Part shown: positions 1-5,485 of the stretch, piece by piece
Numbering within the stretch: the stretch's first letter is position 1
Layout: every line of letters starts with the position of its first letter
Source: CAZWVM01 sp964637705
GTDB taxonomy: Bacteria > UBA8481
Reading direction: 5' to 3'
Assembly (NCBI GenBank): GCA_964637705.1
Contig: CAZWVM010000213.1
Coordinates: forward strand, 1-5,775
Length of the DNA: 5,775 nt
The notes under the pieces: model-generated
Database searches by the model: none
The model's input: only the letters and a program-made list of their open reading frames with translations
What the model was told of the DNA's origin: nothing
Program-made: the position numbers and the translations under genes

Positions 1-231
1 GTCGACGCCCGACTTCAGCCGTTCCAGTTCCTCCACCCCGAGGGCCATGCCCCTCTTCTGGATCCGTTCCTCGGCGTGCGCCGAGAACTTGAGCCCCGTG
101 ACGCGCTCCCGGAGGATCCGGTCGAAACCGGTCTCCCCCGCTTTCGCGGGATCGGGTTTCGGCGGCGTCCGGCCGACCTGCCCGATGCCTTCGATCGGCA
201 ACCGGCTCGGATCGACCTTCACGTCAGCCAC
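1..231 (-). CDS. TIGR02530-family flagellar operon protein, N-terminal part (3' end beyond window)
   Basis: The visible part is 77 codons, read from a GTG at 229-231 to the window edge with no stop. Residues about 47-77 carry the family's recognisable pattern: LKFSAHAEERIQKRG (47-61), followed by a helical stretch (VEELERLKSGVD) where the downstream half would continue. Residues 10-40 are Pro/Gly-rich and probably disordered. The start is well fixed: an in-frame TGA lies at 235-237, two codons upstream, and a GGGGAG ribosome binding site sits 8 nt before the GTG. The gene starts 14 nt after the fliK stop, so it is probably co-transcribed and perhaps translationally coupled. Members of TIGR02530 (Pfam DUF3766) are small proteins found in hook operons, often next to flgD, flgE or fliK. 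Their function is not established and I do not assign one. Recognition is from motif memory, supported by the context. Confidence 0.8.
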   Translation of the reverse strand, partial: MADVKVDPSRLPIEGIGQVGRTPPKPDPAKAGETGFDRILRERVTGLKFSAHAEERIQKRGMALGVEELERLKSGVD

Positions 232-239
232 GCGTCACG

Positions 240-245
240 CTCCCC
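240..245 (-). promoter_or_regulatory. Ribosome binding site for the TIGR02530 gene
   Basis: GGGGAG lies directly after the fliK TAA (246-248) and 8 nt before the GTG start at 231. It decides the start, because the GTG at 236-238 is in another frame and meets a TGA after four codons, and no other in-frame start lies upstream. Confidence 0.65.
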
Positions 246-1967
246 TTACGCCACGTACCGGACGGTCGAGCCGTCCACCACGGCGCGGGCGACGTCGGAG
301 AAGGATTCCTCCTCCTCCTCTTCCTCGCCCGCATACGCGCCCCGGGCGGCCCGGGCCGGGCCGTCCTCCTTCTCGCGGTTCTCCGTGTCCGCGTCGCCGA
401 ACTCGCCGGCCAGGGCCACGTTCACGGTCTCCACCTCGAGTCCCGCCTCCGCGAGGTTCTTCTTCAAATCCTGGATGTTCTCGGTGATCGCCGCGCGCAC
501 GGCGTTGTTCTCCGCCGTGAACCTCACGTTCACCTTCCCGTCCTCGACGGTGATCTTCATCTCGACGCGGCCCAGCAATTCCGGCTTCAGCCGGATCGTC
601 GCCTCGGTCTTCCCTTCCGAGACCGCCACCTTCATGTTCTGCACGATCTGGTCGAAGACCGGCGCGGTCTGGGGGCGGAGGTTCGAGGCGGATTTCTCCG
701 CGCGCGCCGAGCCGTCGAGCCCCTTCTGGGACGAGTTCTGGTTGTAGGCGCTCTGCCACGAGTTCGATTGCCCCTCGGAGGAGCGTCCGGCGCGGCCCGC
801 CTCCGCCACGCCCTCGACGGCGGACGGCAGGGCCGTGATCACCGGGCCCGTCGCCTTCGTCTTCGGCTTCAGTTCGAGCGCCGCGGCCATCTCCTGGTTC
901 GCGTCCGCGAGCGTCCGCTCGACCGCCTTCTCCAGGTTCATCTCGATCGTCTGCAGCCTCACCGAAACGCTCTTCGACTCGGCCGCCTTCGGCGCCTCGG
1001 TCCGCGTCTCCTCGACGGCCTCCTGCGGCCGGATCGCCTCCTGCGAGACTTCCACGAGGGAGCGGCGCTCCGGGGCCGCGGTCTCCTCCGAGACGGGAGT
1101 CATCTTCGCGACGATCTTCTGGAGCGCCTGCTCGACGCGGGCCTCCACCTTCGGGCTCTCGATCGCCTCGGCCGGCGACTCGGGGGCGCCCAACGCCTGC
1201 TCGACCGCCTTCCCGATCTCCTTCAGGAGCTTCTTGAAGAACTTGCGCGTCTGCTCGGCGTCGAGGTCCTTCATCTCGCCCACGGCCTCCGCGGGCGCTT
1301 CCGGCCCGGCGATCTCCGCGACGATCTTCAGGATCTCGGAGACGAGGACGCCGATGGAGAGTTCGTCCTTGGAGAGGAGATCGTCGATCTTCTCCTTCAG
1401 CGACTGGAGTTCCTCGGCCGAGAGCTTCTTCTCCAGGCGCGCCGAGAGCTCGACGCGGACGAGCCGGACCTGCGTCTTCAGGGCCTCGGGATTCTCCGCG
1501 GACGCGGTCTCGCCCGCCGCCTCCGCTTCCGGCGCCTCGGCGCCCTCCGCGCCCGACCCCGCCTCCGCGCCCGCGGTCTCCGCGTTCGTCCCGCCGGACA
1601 TCGTCTCCCCGGCACGCTCCTCGTCCGTCGTCGCCGCCTTCCGCTCGGCAGGCGGCTCGGGCGAGACCGTCTCGCGGCGCTGTTCGGCGGCGCGCGGCGC
1701 GGCGCTCGTCTCGATCCGGGGCGCGGCCACGACGGCCGAGCCGATCGGCTCGGCGGACCGCTGGGCCTCGGCGCGGGGCGCGGCGGGCGCCGCGACCTCG
1801 GTGAACATGTCGAGGAAGAGGGCCTCGAAATCGAGGGAGAAGGATTCCTTCATGCGCGTCGCGGCGAGGAACTTGCCGGCCGCGGCGTTCAGGGCCTTCT
1901 CGGCTCCCTTCTCGCCCTTCTTCGCGCGGTTCTCGATCCCGACGTTCACATCCAGGTTCTGCATCAT
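246..1967 (-). CDS. fliK: FliK, flagellar hook-length control protein
   Basis: 573 residues. FliK is exported during hook growth, measures hook length, and contacts the export gate protein FlhB to switch secretion from hook to filament proteins. The diagnostic part is the C-terminal Flg_hook domain (about residues 437-519), with LKPELLGRVEMKI at 460-472 and a following helix (493-508) that match the family's L-x-P-x-x-L-G-x-V-E core. The N-terminal two thirds are poorly conserved, as usual: residues 60-160 are Ala/Glu/Pro-rich and probably disordered, and 160-290 is helical (for example KKLSAEELQSLKEKIDDLL at 180-198). After the domain comes an acidic tail with seven Glu in a row (548-554). 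There is no Cys. The start has two adjacent ATGs (1967 and 1964); AGGAG at 1974-1978 is 6 nt from the first and 9 nt from the second, so the true start is ambiguous by one codon. The gene lies 64 nt after flgE and 14 nt before the next gene. Confidence 0.93.
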   Translation of the reverse strand: MMQNLDVNVGIENRAKKGEKGAEKALNAAAGKFLAATRMKESFSLDFEALFLDMFTEVAAPAAPRAEAQRSAEPIGSAVVAAPRIETSAAPRAAEQRRETVSPEPPAERKAATTDEERAGETMSGGTNAETAGAEAGSGAEGAEAPEAEAAGETASAENPEALKTQVRLVRVELSARLEKKLSAEELQSLKEKIDDLLSKDELSIGVLVSEILKIVAEIAGPEAPAEAVGEMKDLDAEQTRKFFKKLLKEIGKAVEQALGAPESPAEAIESPKVEARVEQALQKIVAKMTPVSEETAAPERRSLVEVSQEAIRPQEAVEETRTEAPKAAESKSVSVRLQTIEMNLEKAVERTLADANQEMAAALELKPKTKATGPVITALPSAVEGVAEAGRAGRSSEGQSNSWQSAYNQNSSQKGLDGSARAEKSASNLRPQTAPVFDQIVQNMKVAVSEGKTEATIRLKPELLGRVEMKITVEDGKVNVRFTAENNAVRAAITENIQDLKKNLAEAGLEVETVNVALAGEFGDADTENREKEDGPARAARGAYAGEEEEEEESFSDVARAVVDGSTVRYVA

Positions 1968-1979
1968 CCTCGTCTCCTG

Positions 1980-2028
1980 TCCTCGCCTTTCGCCCGTCGC
2001 CCTACGCCCGTCGCCCCACGCTCCACGC
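1980..2028 (-). repeat. Seven-unit degenerate heptamer array in the flgE-fliK gap
   Basis: Read on the minus strand, the 49 bases from 2028 down to 1980 divide without remainder into seven 7-mers that all begin with GCG. Consensus is GCGNNGG; units include GCGTGGG, GCGTAGG and two identical GCGACGG. Three bases separate the array from the flgE stop, and its last unit runs into the fliK ribosome binding site (AGGAG, 1974-1978). No stop codon or reading frame explains it. The role is unknown; it may be a mobile or slippage-derived intergenic repeat. Confidence 0.7.
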
Positions 2029-2031
2029 GCA

Positions 2032-4548
2032 TTATCGCTTCAGCGCGATCGCTTCCTTGATCATCTCGTCCGAGGTCGTGATGATCCTCGAATTGAACTG
2101 GTACGCCCGCTGGAAGAGGATCATGTTCGCCAGTTCCTCCGCCATCTCCACGTTCGACGTCTCCAGCGCCCCGTTGATGAACGTCGTCCCGTTCGACTCG
2201 TTCACGCCGCCGAACATCAGCTCGCGCGTGCCGCTCGCCGCCGAAGGGATGTAGGTCGTCTCCCCGCGCGCCACCAGCCCTTCCGGGTTCGGATATTTCG
2301 CCATGGTGATCCGACCGAGGAACTGCTGGAGGCCGTTGGAGTAGTCGGCGACGATCCGGCCGTGGTTGTCGATGCCCCACGAGACGACCGTGCCCGCCGC
2401 GAAGCCGTTCGAGTCCGTCACCGTCACGTCCGACTTCCGCGCGAACTGGGTGAGGTTCTCGAAGTCCGGCGCGATCGCGAGCGCCAGGGCGCCCTGCGGC
2501 GTGAAGGCGACCGGGTCGACGATCGCGGAGTTCGTCGCGTCATACAGGCCGCTCGCGTCGAACGCCACCACCCCGTTCCCCGTCGTCGTCGCCGACGGAT
2601 ACGTCGTCTTCACCGCGAAGCCCGCGGGCGAGGTGTCGAGGTCGCGCGAGAACTCGATCGCGCCGGTCACCGGGTCCGCCACCCGGAAGTAGCGGCTGTC
2701 GCCGCCCGACTCCGGGAAGGGCGAGCCCGCCGGGACCTGCGTCCAGCTCACGTACCCGCCCCCCTCGTCCGTCGCGATCTCGACCTGGTAGGTTCCGTCG
2801 GCGTTCGCCCGGAGCGCGCCCGGCATCACGGTCATCCCGTCGAGCGACGTGCCTCCGCCGGTCGCGCCGTCCGTGATCGCCGTCGAGCCCTGCTCGTACC
2901 GGTACGTCGGGACCGCGTTCCACATCCAGCGGTTCTCCGAGAGCCGCTCGAAGGAGAAGCTCAGCGAGTGCTCGTTGCCCGCGGTGTCGAAGACCGACAT
3001 CGTCGTGCCCTGCGTGATCTCCGTCTCGGTCCGCGACGCGGGGATCGCCAGGCTCTCGCCCGGGGTGAGATTGTTGCGGAAGGAGAGCGGGAGGCCCGTG
3101 ACGCCGAATTCCACCGCCGCCCGCGTGTCCGCCTGGTTGTAGCTCGCCGTCACCGCGCCGGGATCCCAGAACGTGAGCGGGGTCACCTTCCCGGTCGTCG
3201 TGTCGATCGTGTAGTCGGTGCCCTCCACGAGCGCCGCGCCGTTGCGCGTGGCGCTCAGAACGAGAGAACCGGCCTGCACCGGCGGACTCGCCACGATGAA
3301 GCTCTGGTTGCCCGAGGCGTTGGAGATCAAGCGGGGTTCCGCCGAGACCGTGACCGTCCCGCCGTTGGTGGTGTAGGTCACGGCGTAGTCGCCGGTGTCC
3401 CAGGCGGTGAGGGGCGTGATCGTACCGGTGCCCGGCGTCTCGGTGTAGTCGACGCCGTTGACGAGGGTGCGGCTGCCGATCGTGATGACGGTGGAGTTCG
3501 CGTCGAGGACGCCCGCGCCGACCTGGAAGGCCGCCGGCGCCGCGAGCGTCAGGGCGACGCCGGAGGGGCGCTGGATCGCCTCGTTCGCCACGACCACCGG
3601 GTTCGCCCCCACCGTGAAGAAGGGGTTCCCGCTCCCGTTCAGGTTCGACCACGGCGCCAGCGCCGTGATCTCCGCGTCCGTCAGGAAGCCGTCGGCGTCG
3701 TTGTCCGTGTAGACCCCCGCCACCTCGCCGTCGGCGTCGATCCGCACGATCCCCCGGATCGGCGTTCCCGTGACCGGGTCCGTGAGCGTGGTGTAGCTCC
3801 CGTCCGAGGCCTGGGCCGGGTCCTGCGCGGTGAAGAAGAAGTACTGGTCGCCGTTCGACTGCTCCAGGGCCGCCTTCTGGAACGAGAGCCGGAAGCTCCG
3901 GTCCACCCCGAGCGTCTCCTGCTCGAAGACCTGCGGGTCGATCGCGAGATCCTGGGTCGCGTCGAGGTTGTAGCCGAACTCGGCGGAAGTGGTCGCGAAG
4001 GGCCCCAACGTCCCGTTGGGATCGAAGGTGATGTCGGTGAGCGCCGGCGTCGTCGGCAGGACATACTCCCCCGTCGCCGCGTCCAGCGTCGCGTTCACGC
4101 CCTGGAGCGTGTAGCCCTCGGAGGTCACCAGCGTGATCGGGCCGGTGCCCGGATTCGTCCCGCCGTTGGCGTCGATGGAGAAGTGCCCGTCGCGGGTGTA
4201 GTAGTGCGTGTTCGGCAGGTTGTCCGGCGCCCTGACGATGAAGAATCCCGGACCCATGATCGCCATGTCGAGGTCGCGGTTGGTCAGGTCGATCGTGCCC
4301 TGCGAGAAGTTCTTCTGGATCGCGGCCAGGCCGACGCCGTAGCCCTTCTGCACCGGGTTCACGCCCGTCACGCCCTCGGCCTGCGGGGCGCCGCCGAGCT
4401 TGATGGTCTGGGAGAAGAGATCCTGGAAATGGATGCTGGAGCCCTTGAAGGCCGTGGTGTTGACGTTCGAGACGTTGTGCGAGACCACGTCCAGCGCCTG
4501 CTGGTGCTGGTAGAGACCCGTGGCCCCGACCCAGAAACTCGACCTCAT
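2032..4548 (-). CDS. flgE: FlgE, oversized flagellar hook protein
   Basis: 838 residues, about twice the enteric hook protein (about 400). FlgE is exported through the flagellar type III gate and polymerises under the FlgD cap into the universal joint linking rod and filament. The N terminus has the rod/hook signature (GLYQHQQALDVVSHNVSNVN at 11-30, then TTAFKG), and the C terminus the matching D0 helix (LETSNVEMAEELANMILFQR at 795-814, then AYQFNSRIITTSDEMI). MSVFDTAGNEHSLSFSFE (517-534) and the 700-780 segment are FlgE-type rather than FlgF/FlgG. The extra length lies mainly at 160-490, with an EF-hand loop (282-293) and two related beta-rich repeats (347-396 and 424-473). There is no Cys, so spirochete-type Lys-Cys hook crosslinking is not possible. 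The ATG at 4548 has GGAG (4555-4558) 6 nt upstream. flgD lies upstream across a 190-nt gap; fliK follows after 64 nt. Function is secure; the role of the insertion is not known. Confidence 0.95.
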   Translation of the reverse strand: MRSSFWVGATGLYQHQQALDVVSHNVSNVNTTAFKGSSIHFQDLFSQTIKLGGAPQAEGVTGVNPVQKGYGVGLAAIQKNFSQGTIDLTNRDLDMAIMGPGFFIVRAPDNLPNTHYYTRDGHFSIDANGGTNPGTGPITLVTSEGYTLQGVNATLDAATGEYVLPTTPALTDITFDPNGTLGPFATTSAEFGYNLDATQDLAIDPQVFEQETLGVDRSFRLSFQKAALEQSNGDQYFFFTAQDPAQASDGSYTTLTDPVTGTPIRGIVRIDADGEVAGVYTDNDADGFLTDAEITALAPWSNLNGSGNPFFTVGANPVVVANEAIQRPSGVALTLAAPAAFQVGAGVLDANSTVITIGSRTLVNGVDYTETPGTGTITPLTAWDTGDYAVTYTTNGGTVTVSAEPRLISNASGNQSFIVASPPVQAGSLVLSATRNGAALVEGTDYTIDTTTGKVTPLTFWDPGAVTASYNQADTRAAVEFGVTGLPLSFRNNLTPGESLAIPASRTETEITQGTTMSVFDTAGNEHSLSFSFERLSENRWMWNAVPTYRYEQGSTAITDGATGGGTSLDGMTVMPGALRANADGTYQVEIATDEGGGYVSWTQVPAGSPFPESGGDSRYFRVADPVTGAIEFSRDLDTSPAGFAVKTTYPSATTTGNGVVAFDASGLYDATNSAIVDPVAFTPQGALALAIAPDFENLTQFARKSDVTVTDSNGFAAGTVVSWGIDNHGRIVADYSNGLQQFLGRITMAKYPNPEGLVARGETTYIPSAASGTRELMFGGVNESNGTTFINGALETSNVEMAEELANMILFQRAYQFNSRIITTSDEMIKEAIALKR
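3130..3279 (-). repeat. FlgE internal repeat, copy 2 (residues 424-473)
   Basis: Contains ALVEGTDYT, then TGKVTPLTFWDPG and an ending SY. It aligns by eye with copy 1 (3361-3510) at a spacing of 78 residues. Shared positions are L-V-x-G-x-D-Y-T, T-G-x-[IV]-T-P-L-T-x-W-D-x-G, and a closing Tyr. The pattern suggests a small beta-sandwich module. The DNA of the two copies has diverged, so the duplication is not recent. Confidence 0.65.
3361..3510 (-). repeat. FlgE internal repeat, copy 1 (residues 347-396)
   Basis: Contains TLVNGVDYT (361-369), TGTITPLTAWDTG (374-386) and YAVTYT (388-393). It is the partner of the repeat at 3130-3279 and lies shortly after the EF-hand in the central insertion of the hook protein. 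It probably forms part of the hook's outer surface domains; that placement is inferred from its position in the chain. Confidence 0.65.
3670..3705 (-). other. EF-hand-type calcium-binding loop within FlgE (residues 282-293)
   Basis: The 12 residues DNDADGFLTDAE match the canonical EF-hand loop at every key position: Asp at 1, 3 and 5, Gly at 6, hydrophobic Leu at 8, Thr at 9 and Glu at 12. A second acidic stretch (RIDADGEV, 269-276) lies just before it, but that fits a common FlgE strand motif and is not a full loop. Calcium binding is inferred from the loop only; flanking helices are not evident upstream, so it could be a dockerin-like or single-loop calcium site. Confidence 0.6.
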
Positions 4549-4586
4549 CGCCTTCTCCGAGCGTTGCGGCGTCCCCCGGGGGGAAC

Positions 4587-4603
4587 GGCTCCCTCAGGGA
4601 GCC
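4587..4603 (-). other. Perfect inverted repeat upstream of flgE
   Basis: In the flgE message this reads GGCTCCC, a 3-nt loop, then GGGAGCC: a 7-bp perfect stem. It lies 28 nt upstream of the flgE ribosome binding site and is followed by a C-run/G-run (GTTCCCCCCGGGGGAC). No T-run follows on either strand, so it is not an intrinsic terminator. It could influence flgE message stability or translation. Confidence 0.5.
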
Positions 4604-4646
4604 TCGTGCCGCAGGCTTTCGCGTCGCTTCGATCGGTCCACGACGC

Positions 4647-4673
4647 ACGGTCTCTTCAATGAAGTCCGACCGT
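4647..4673. other. Nested inverted repeat in the flgD-flgE gap
   Basis: Outer arms ACGGTC (4647-4652) and GACCGT (4668-4673) enclose inner arms CTTCA (4654-4658) and TGAAG (4660-4664). As RNA from the minus strand it could form a stem of about ten pairs with a small internal loop. It could equally be a DNA dyad for a regulator. It is the middle one of three inverted repeats in this gap. Confidence 0.45.
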
Positions 4674-4708
4674 TTCCCTCTCTTCTTCGCCCGGTATCAT
4701 CCACGCCC

Positions 4709-4729
4709 GGGGCCGCCCGAAGGCGCCCC
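4709..4729 (-). other. UUCG-capped GC hairpin just downstream of flgD
   Basis: The flgD message would fold GGGGCGCC, loop UUCG, GGCgGCCCC: eight G-C pairs with one bulged G, closed by the extra-stable C(UUCG)G tetraloop. It begins 9 nt after the flgD stop codon. No U-tract follows, so it is not a standard intrinsic terminator. It may act as a 3'-end stabiliser or partial attenuator that sets the flgD:flgE ratio; that role is inference. Confidence 0.5.
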
Positions 4730-4738
4730 TTCCATCGA

Positions 4739-5179
4739 CTACGATGTCGCTACGATGCCCGCCTCGCTGATCTCGCTCATCTTCACCACCGCGATCGTGT
4801 TGTCCTCCTTCACGATCGTGACGTCGGGATCGTCGCCGGTCAGCCGGATCGACGCCACGATCCCCTCGGTGATCTCGCCCGTGTCCGGATCGACGGCCTT
4901 CGCCGCCGTCCCCAGGAGCGAAAGCGCCTGGTTGTTCTGCGACTGCTTCGCGACCTTCGTGAAGGCCTCGACCAGGTTCGTCGTCTGCTCCAGGGACGAG
5001 AACTGCGCCATTTGCGCGATGAAGTCCTTGTCCTTCACCGGGTCCATCGCGTCCTGGTACTGCAGTTCCGTCAGGAGAAGCTTCAGGAACTCGTCCTTGC
5101 CGAGTTCCTTCGTCGTCGCGTTGGTGATGGCCGTGCTGACCGCTGAAGAGCTGTTTCCCGCCGCCGATACGCTGCTCAC
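4739..5179 (-). CDS. flgD: FlgD, flagellar hook cap / assembly scaffold (short form)
   Basis: 146 residues. FlgD sits at the tip of the growing hook, helps FlgE subunits assemble, and is later lost. The N-terminal FlgD domain is clear: LGKDEFLKLLLTELQYQD (26-43), then DFIAQMAQFSSLEQTTNL (52-69), the family's most conserved block. The usual QDP is QDA here. The C-terminal part (about 85-146) is a short beta-rich segment without the full Ig-like and tudor-like domains of the roughly 230-residue enteric FlgD; Bacillus FlgD is similarly short (about 140). The frame stays open upstream to 5491, but those 104 extra codons run over the promoter and tandem repeats and give non-FlgD sequence. GTG at 5179 is preferred because AGGAGG lies 5 nt before it. 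Another GTG (5207 end of the frame, 5205-5207 region) has no such site. The gene heads the hook operon. Confidence 0.92.
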   Translation of the reverse strand: MSSVSAAGNSSSAVSTAITNATTKELGKDEFLKLLLTELQYQDAMDPVKDKDFIAQMAQFSSLEQTTNLVEAFTKVAKQSQNNQALSLLGTAAKAVDPDTGEITEGIVASIRLTGDDPDVTIVKEDNTIAVVKMSEISEAGIVATS

Positions 5180-5184
5180 AGTGA

Positions 5185-5190
5185 CCTCCT
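5185..5190 (-). promoter_or_regulatory. Ribosome binding site of flgD
   Basis: AGGAGG is a full match to the anti-Shine-Dalgarno sequence, 5 nt before the GTG at 5177-5179. It decides between this start and the much longer open frame upstream. It lies about 18 nt after the -10 box of the predicted promoter, leaving a short leader. Confidence 0.7.
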
Positions 5191-5207
5191 GGTCCGTCTG
5201 TTTCACA

Positions 5208-5234
5208 TCTTCGGCAAAACTGCCAAAATCCTTA
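5208..5234 (-). promoter_or_regulatory. Candidate sigma-28 (FliA-type) promoter of the flgD operon
   Basis: On the minus strand, TAAGGATT (5234-5227), an 11-nt spacer (5226-5216), then GCCGAAGA (5215-5208). The FliA consensus is TAAAGTTT-N11-GCCGATAA, giving 6 of 8 matches in each box and the exact spacer. Transcription would start near 5200, about 20 nt before the flgD start, with the ribosome binding site between. An 11-bp dyad (CCGGATTCCGG, 5236-5246) lies one base upstream of the -35 box. Position and spacer make chance unlikely, but this was found by eye only. Confidence 0.6.
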
Positions 5235-5301
5235 ACCGGATTCCGGGACCGGCGGAGTCCGGGAGGGAACCTGAGACACCGAAGAAGCTCCTGAAGGTCA
5301 C

Positions 5302-5337
5302 CACAGAGGACGCTGAGATCACCGAGAAAGCCGAGTT
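5302..5337. repeat. Nonamer tandem repeat cluster A
   Basis: Four degenerate 9-mers in register on the plus strand: CACAGAGGA, CGCTGAGAT, CACCGAGAA, AGCCGAGTT (consensus near CACNGAGRA). The cluster lies in the gene-free divergent region and abuts cluster B. In the long open frame upstream of flgD it is translated as a repetitive, non-FlgD peptide, which is why that extension is not accepted as coding. Confidence 0.65.
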
Positions 5338-5370
5338 TCCGCGTGTTTCGTGTATTTCGTGGTTCGGTTC
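5335..5370. repeat. Nonamer tandem repeat cluster B
   Basis: Four 9-mers on the plus strand, the central two being TGTTTCGTG (5344-5352) and TATTTCGTG (5353-5361). Together with cluster A it forms a unit that opens with ACCAC (5300-5304) and ends with GTGGT (5359-5363), a 5-bp inverted pair, so A plus B may be one element about 64 bp long. Confidence 0.6.
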
Positions 5371-5403
5371 CTGGTTTCAGGCTTCGATTCTCTTCCCGGT
5401 TCT

Positions 5404-5430
5404 CATCCTGTCCATCCTGTGCATCCATGT
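5404..5430. repeat. Nonamer tandem repeat cluster C
   Basis: Three adjacent 9-mers on the plus strand: CATCCTGTC, CATCCTGTG, CATCCATGT. The first two differ at one base. Same unit length as clusters A and B but a different sequence, 33 nt from cluster B. Confidence 0.65.
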
Positions 5431-5485
5431 GAAACGCCAAGCCGCGGATCGATCGACCAGCTTCCTCCTCGCGATCCAGGGTTCC

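Noticed and set aside
76..747. Plus-strand frames over the 3' part of fliK and the TIGR02530 gene
   Set aside because: They are antisense to recognised genes, with Ser/Arg/Pro-rich products and no ribosome binding site that I can see.
4631..4640. ACCGATCG-like -10 box upstream of flgE as a second sigma-28 promoter
   Set aside because: The matching -35 position has no TAAA-like sequence at the right spacing.
2540..4648. A 702-codon minus-strand frame overlapping flgE in another frame
   Set aside because: It is a shifted shadow of flgE: Arg/Gly-rich, with no domain, while flgE in its own frame has full family signatures.
835..4662. A 3.8-kb stop-free plus-strand frame (1275 codons) opposite flgE and fliK
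   Set aside because: It is antisense to two confidently recognised genes, its product is Arg-rich and low in complexity with no family motif, and such frames arise where G/C-ending codons on the sense strand remove stops from the opposite strand.
4709..4729. Intrinsic terminator after flgD
   Set aside because: The hairpin is strong but no U-tract follows on the minus strand, and flgE belongs with flgD functionally, so a full terminator is not supported.
5214..5224. TGGCA...TTGC resembling a sigma-54 promoter upstream of flgD
   Set aside because: The GG-to-GC spacing is about 7 nt, not the required 10. The bases are better explained as the spacer and -10 box of the sigma-28-type promoter.
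5447..5478. GGATCG...CGATCC inverted repeat in the divergent region
   Set aside because: The arms are only 6 bp with a 20-nt gap, and CGATCG-type words are common in GC-rich DNA.
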